Assembly: GCA_003524145.1 (NCBI GenBank)
Contig: DODZ01000040.1
Coordinates: 3,078 to 9,195, forward strand
Direction of reading: 5' to 3'
Origin: Candidatus Apopatosoma intestinale
Lineage (GTDB): Bacteria > Bacillota > Clostridia > Oscillospirales > CAG-272
Length of the DNA: 6,118 bases
The notes under the pieces were generated by a model, which was not told where the DNA came from, searched no databases, and saw nothing but the letters and a program-made list of their open reading frames with translations. A program made the position numbers and the translations under genes. Within the stretch, counting starts at the first letter, position 1. The number at the start of each line of letters is the position of its first letter. This document shows, piece after piece, positions 6,073 through 6,118 of the stretch.

Positions 6073-6106
6073 GAGACAGATGGGCGACCCCTGTCTCGGC
6101 GACGCC
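6073..6106. repeat. Downstream copy of the palindromic repeat core
   Basis: The stem gagacag (6073-6079) pairs with ctgtctc (6091-6097), with an inner ggg/ccc pairing (6082-6084 with 6088-6090). The segment gtctcggcgacgcc (6093-6106) is an exact inverted match to 302-315 and differs by one base from 649-662. It is probably the edge of another member of the upstream repeat family, cut by the end of the window. Confidence 0.55.
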
Positions 6107-6118
6107 AACACACATGCT

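Noticed and set aside
5397..6113. Minus-strand open frame (238 codons) opposite the end of the last gene
   Set aside because: It crosses the terminator and the downstream repeat, is antisense to the LRR domain, and its sequence looks like a shadow translation.

Overview
The window looks like a chromosomal segment from a low-to-mid GC Bacillota, probably a gut- or rumen-type member of the Clostridia (Oscillospirales or a related order). This rests on strong purine-rich ribosome binding sites, a TTGACA/TAAAAT promoter, a lipoprotein with an InlB/Flg_new-type repeat and BspA-type leucine-rich repeats, and GC-rich palindromic intergenic repeats with a 'CCTTCTCCxxxxGGAGAAGG' core. The lineage is inferred from style, not from a marker gene.

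Layout: positions 1-715 hold no convincing gene. They contain GC-rich palindromic repeats: a short copy at 92-143, an inverted longer copy at 255-356, a hairpin at 401-430 and a multi-hairpin block at 604-714. Positions 716-915 are AT-rich and carry one strong and one weaker candidate promoter. From 916 to 6011 there are four closely packed plus-strand genes: spacing of 12 nt, then an 11-nt overlap, then 13 nt. A textbook intrinsic terminator (6027-6067) ends the unit, and the window closes in another copy of the palindromic repeat core (6073-6106). The layout reads as one complete, self-contained operon flanked by repeats.

The genes: (1) a 646-aa lipoprotein with a Thr/Ser/Gly-rich stalk, InlB/Flg_new-like repeats, a BspA-type LRR segment and a C-terminal SGNH-hydrolase/AlgJ-AlgX-like domain; (2) an 84-aa protein with three predicted membrane segments and no recognised family; (3) a 484-aa MBOAT O-acyltransferase of the AlgI/DltB/PatA type with its motifs intact; (4) a 476-aa membrane-anchored SGNH protein with a Lys/Pro/Asp linker and a C-terminal LRR domain. 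Known MBOAT/SGNH pairs (AlgI with AlgJ/AlgX, PatA/PatB, DltB/DltD) move an acyl group across the membrane and put it on an exported polymer. By analogy this operon probably O-acylates, most likely O-acetylates, a surface or secreted glycan. There are no glycan synthesis genes in the window, so the acceptor is unknown.

The most unusual feature is that the single MBOAT gene is bracketed by two related SGNH proteins. They share the same catalytic motifs, and both are fused to LRR modules, but in opposite domain order (LRR-SGNH in gene 1, SGNH-LRR in gene 4). MBOAT/SGNH acylation is a known principle. The permuted LRR fusions, the small three-helix protein and a perfect 11-bp hairpin inside that small gene are the parts I would regard as potentially undescribed.
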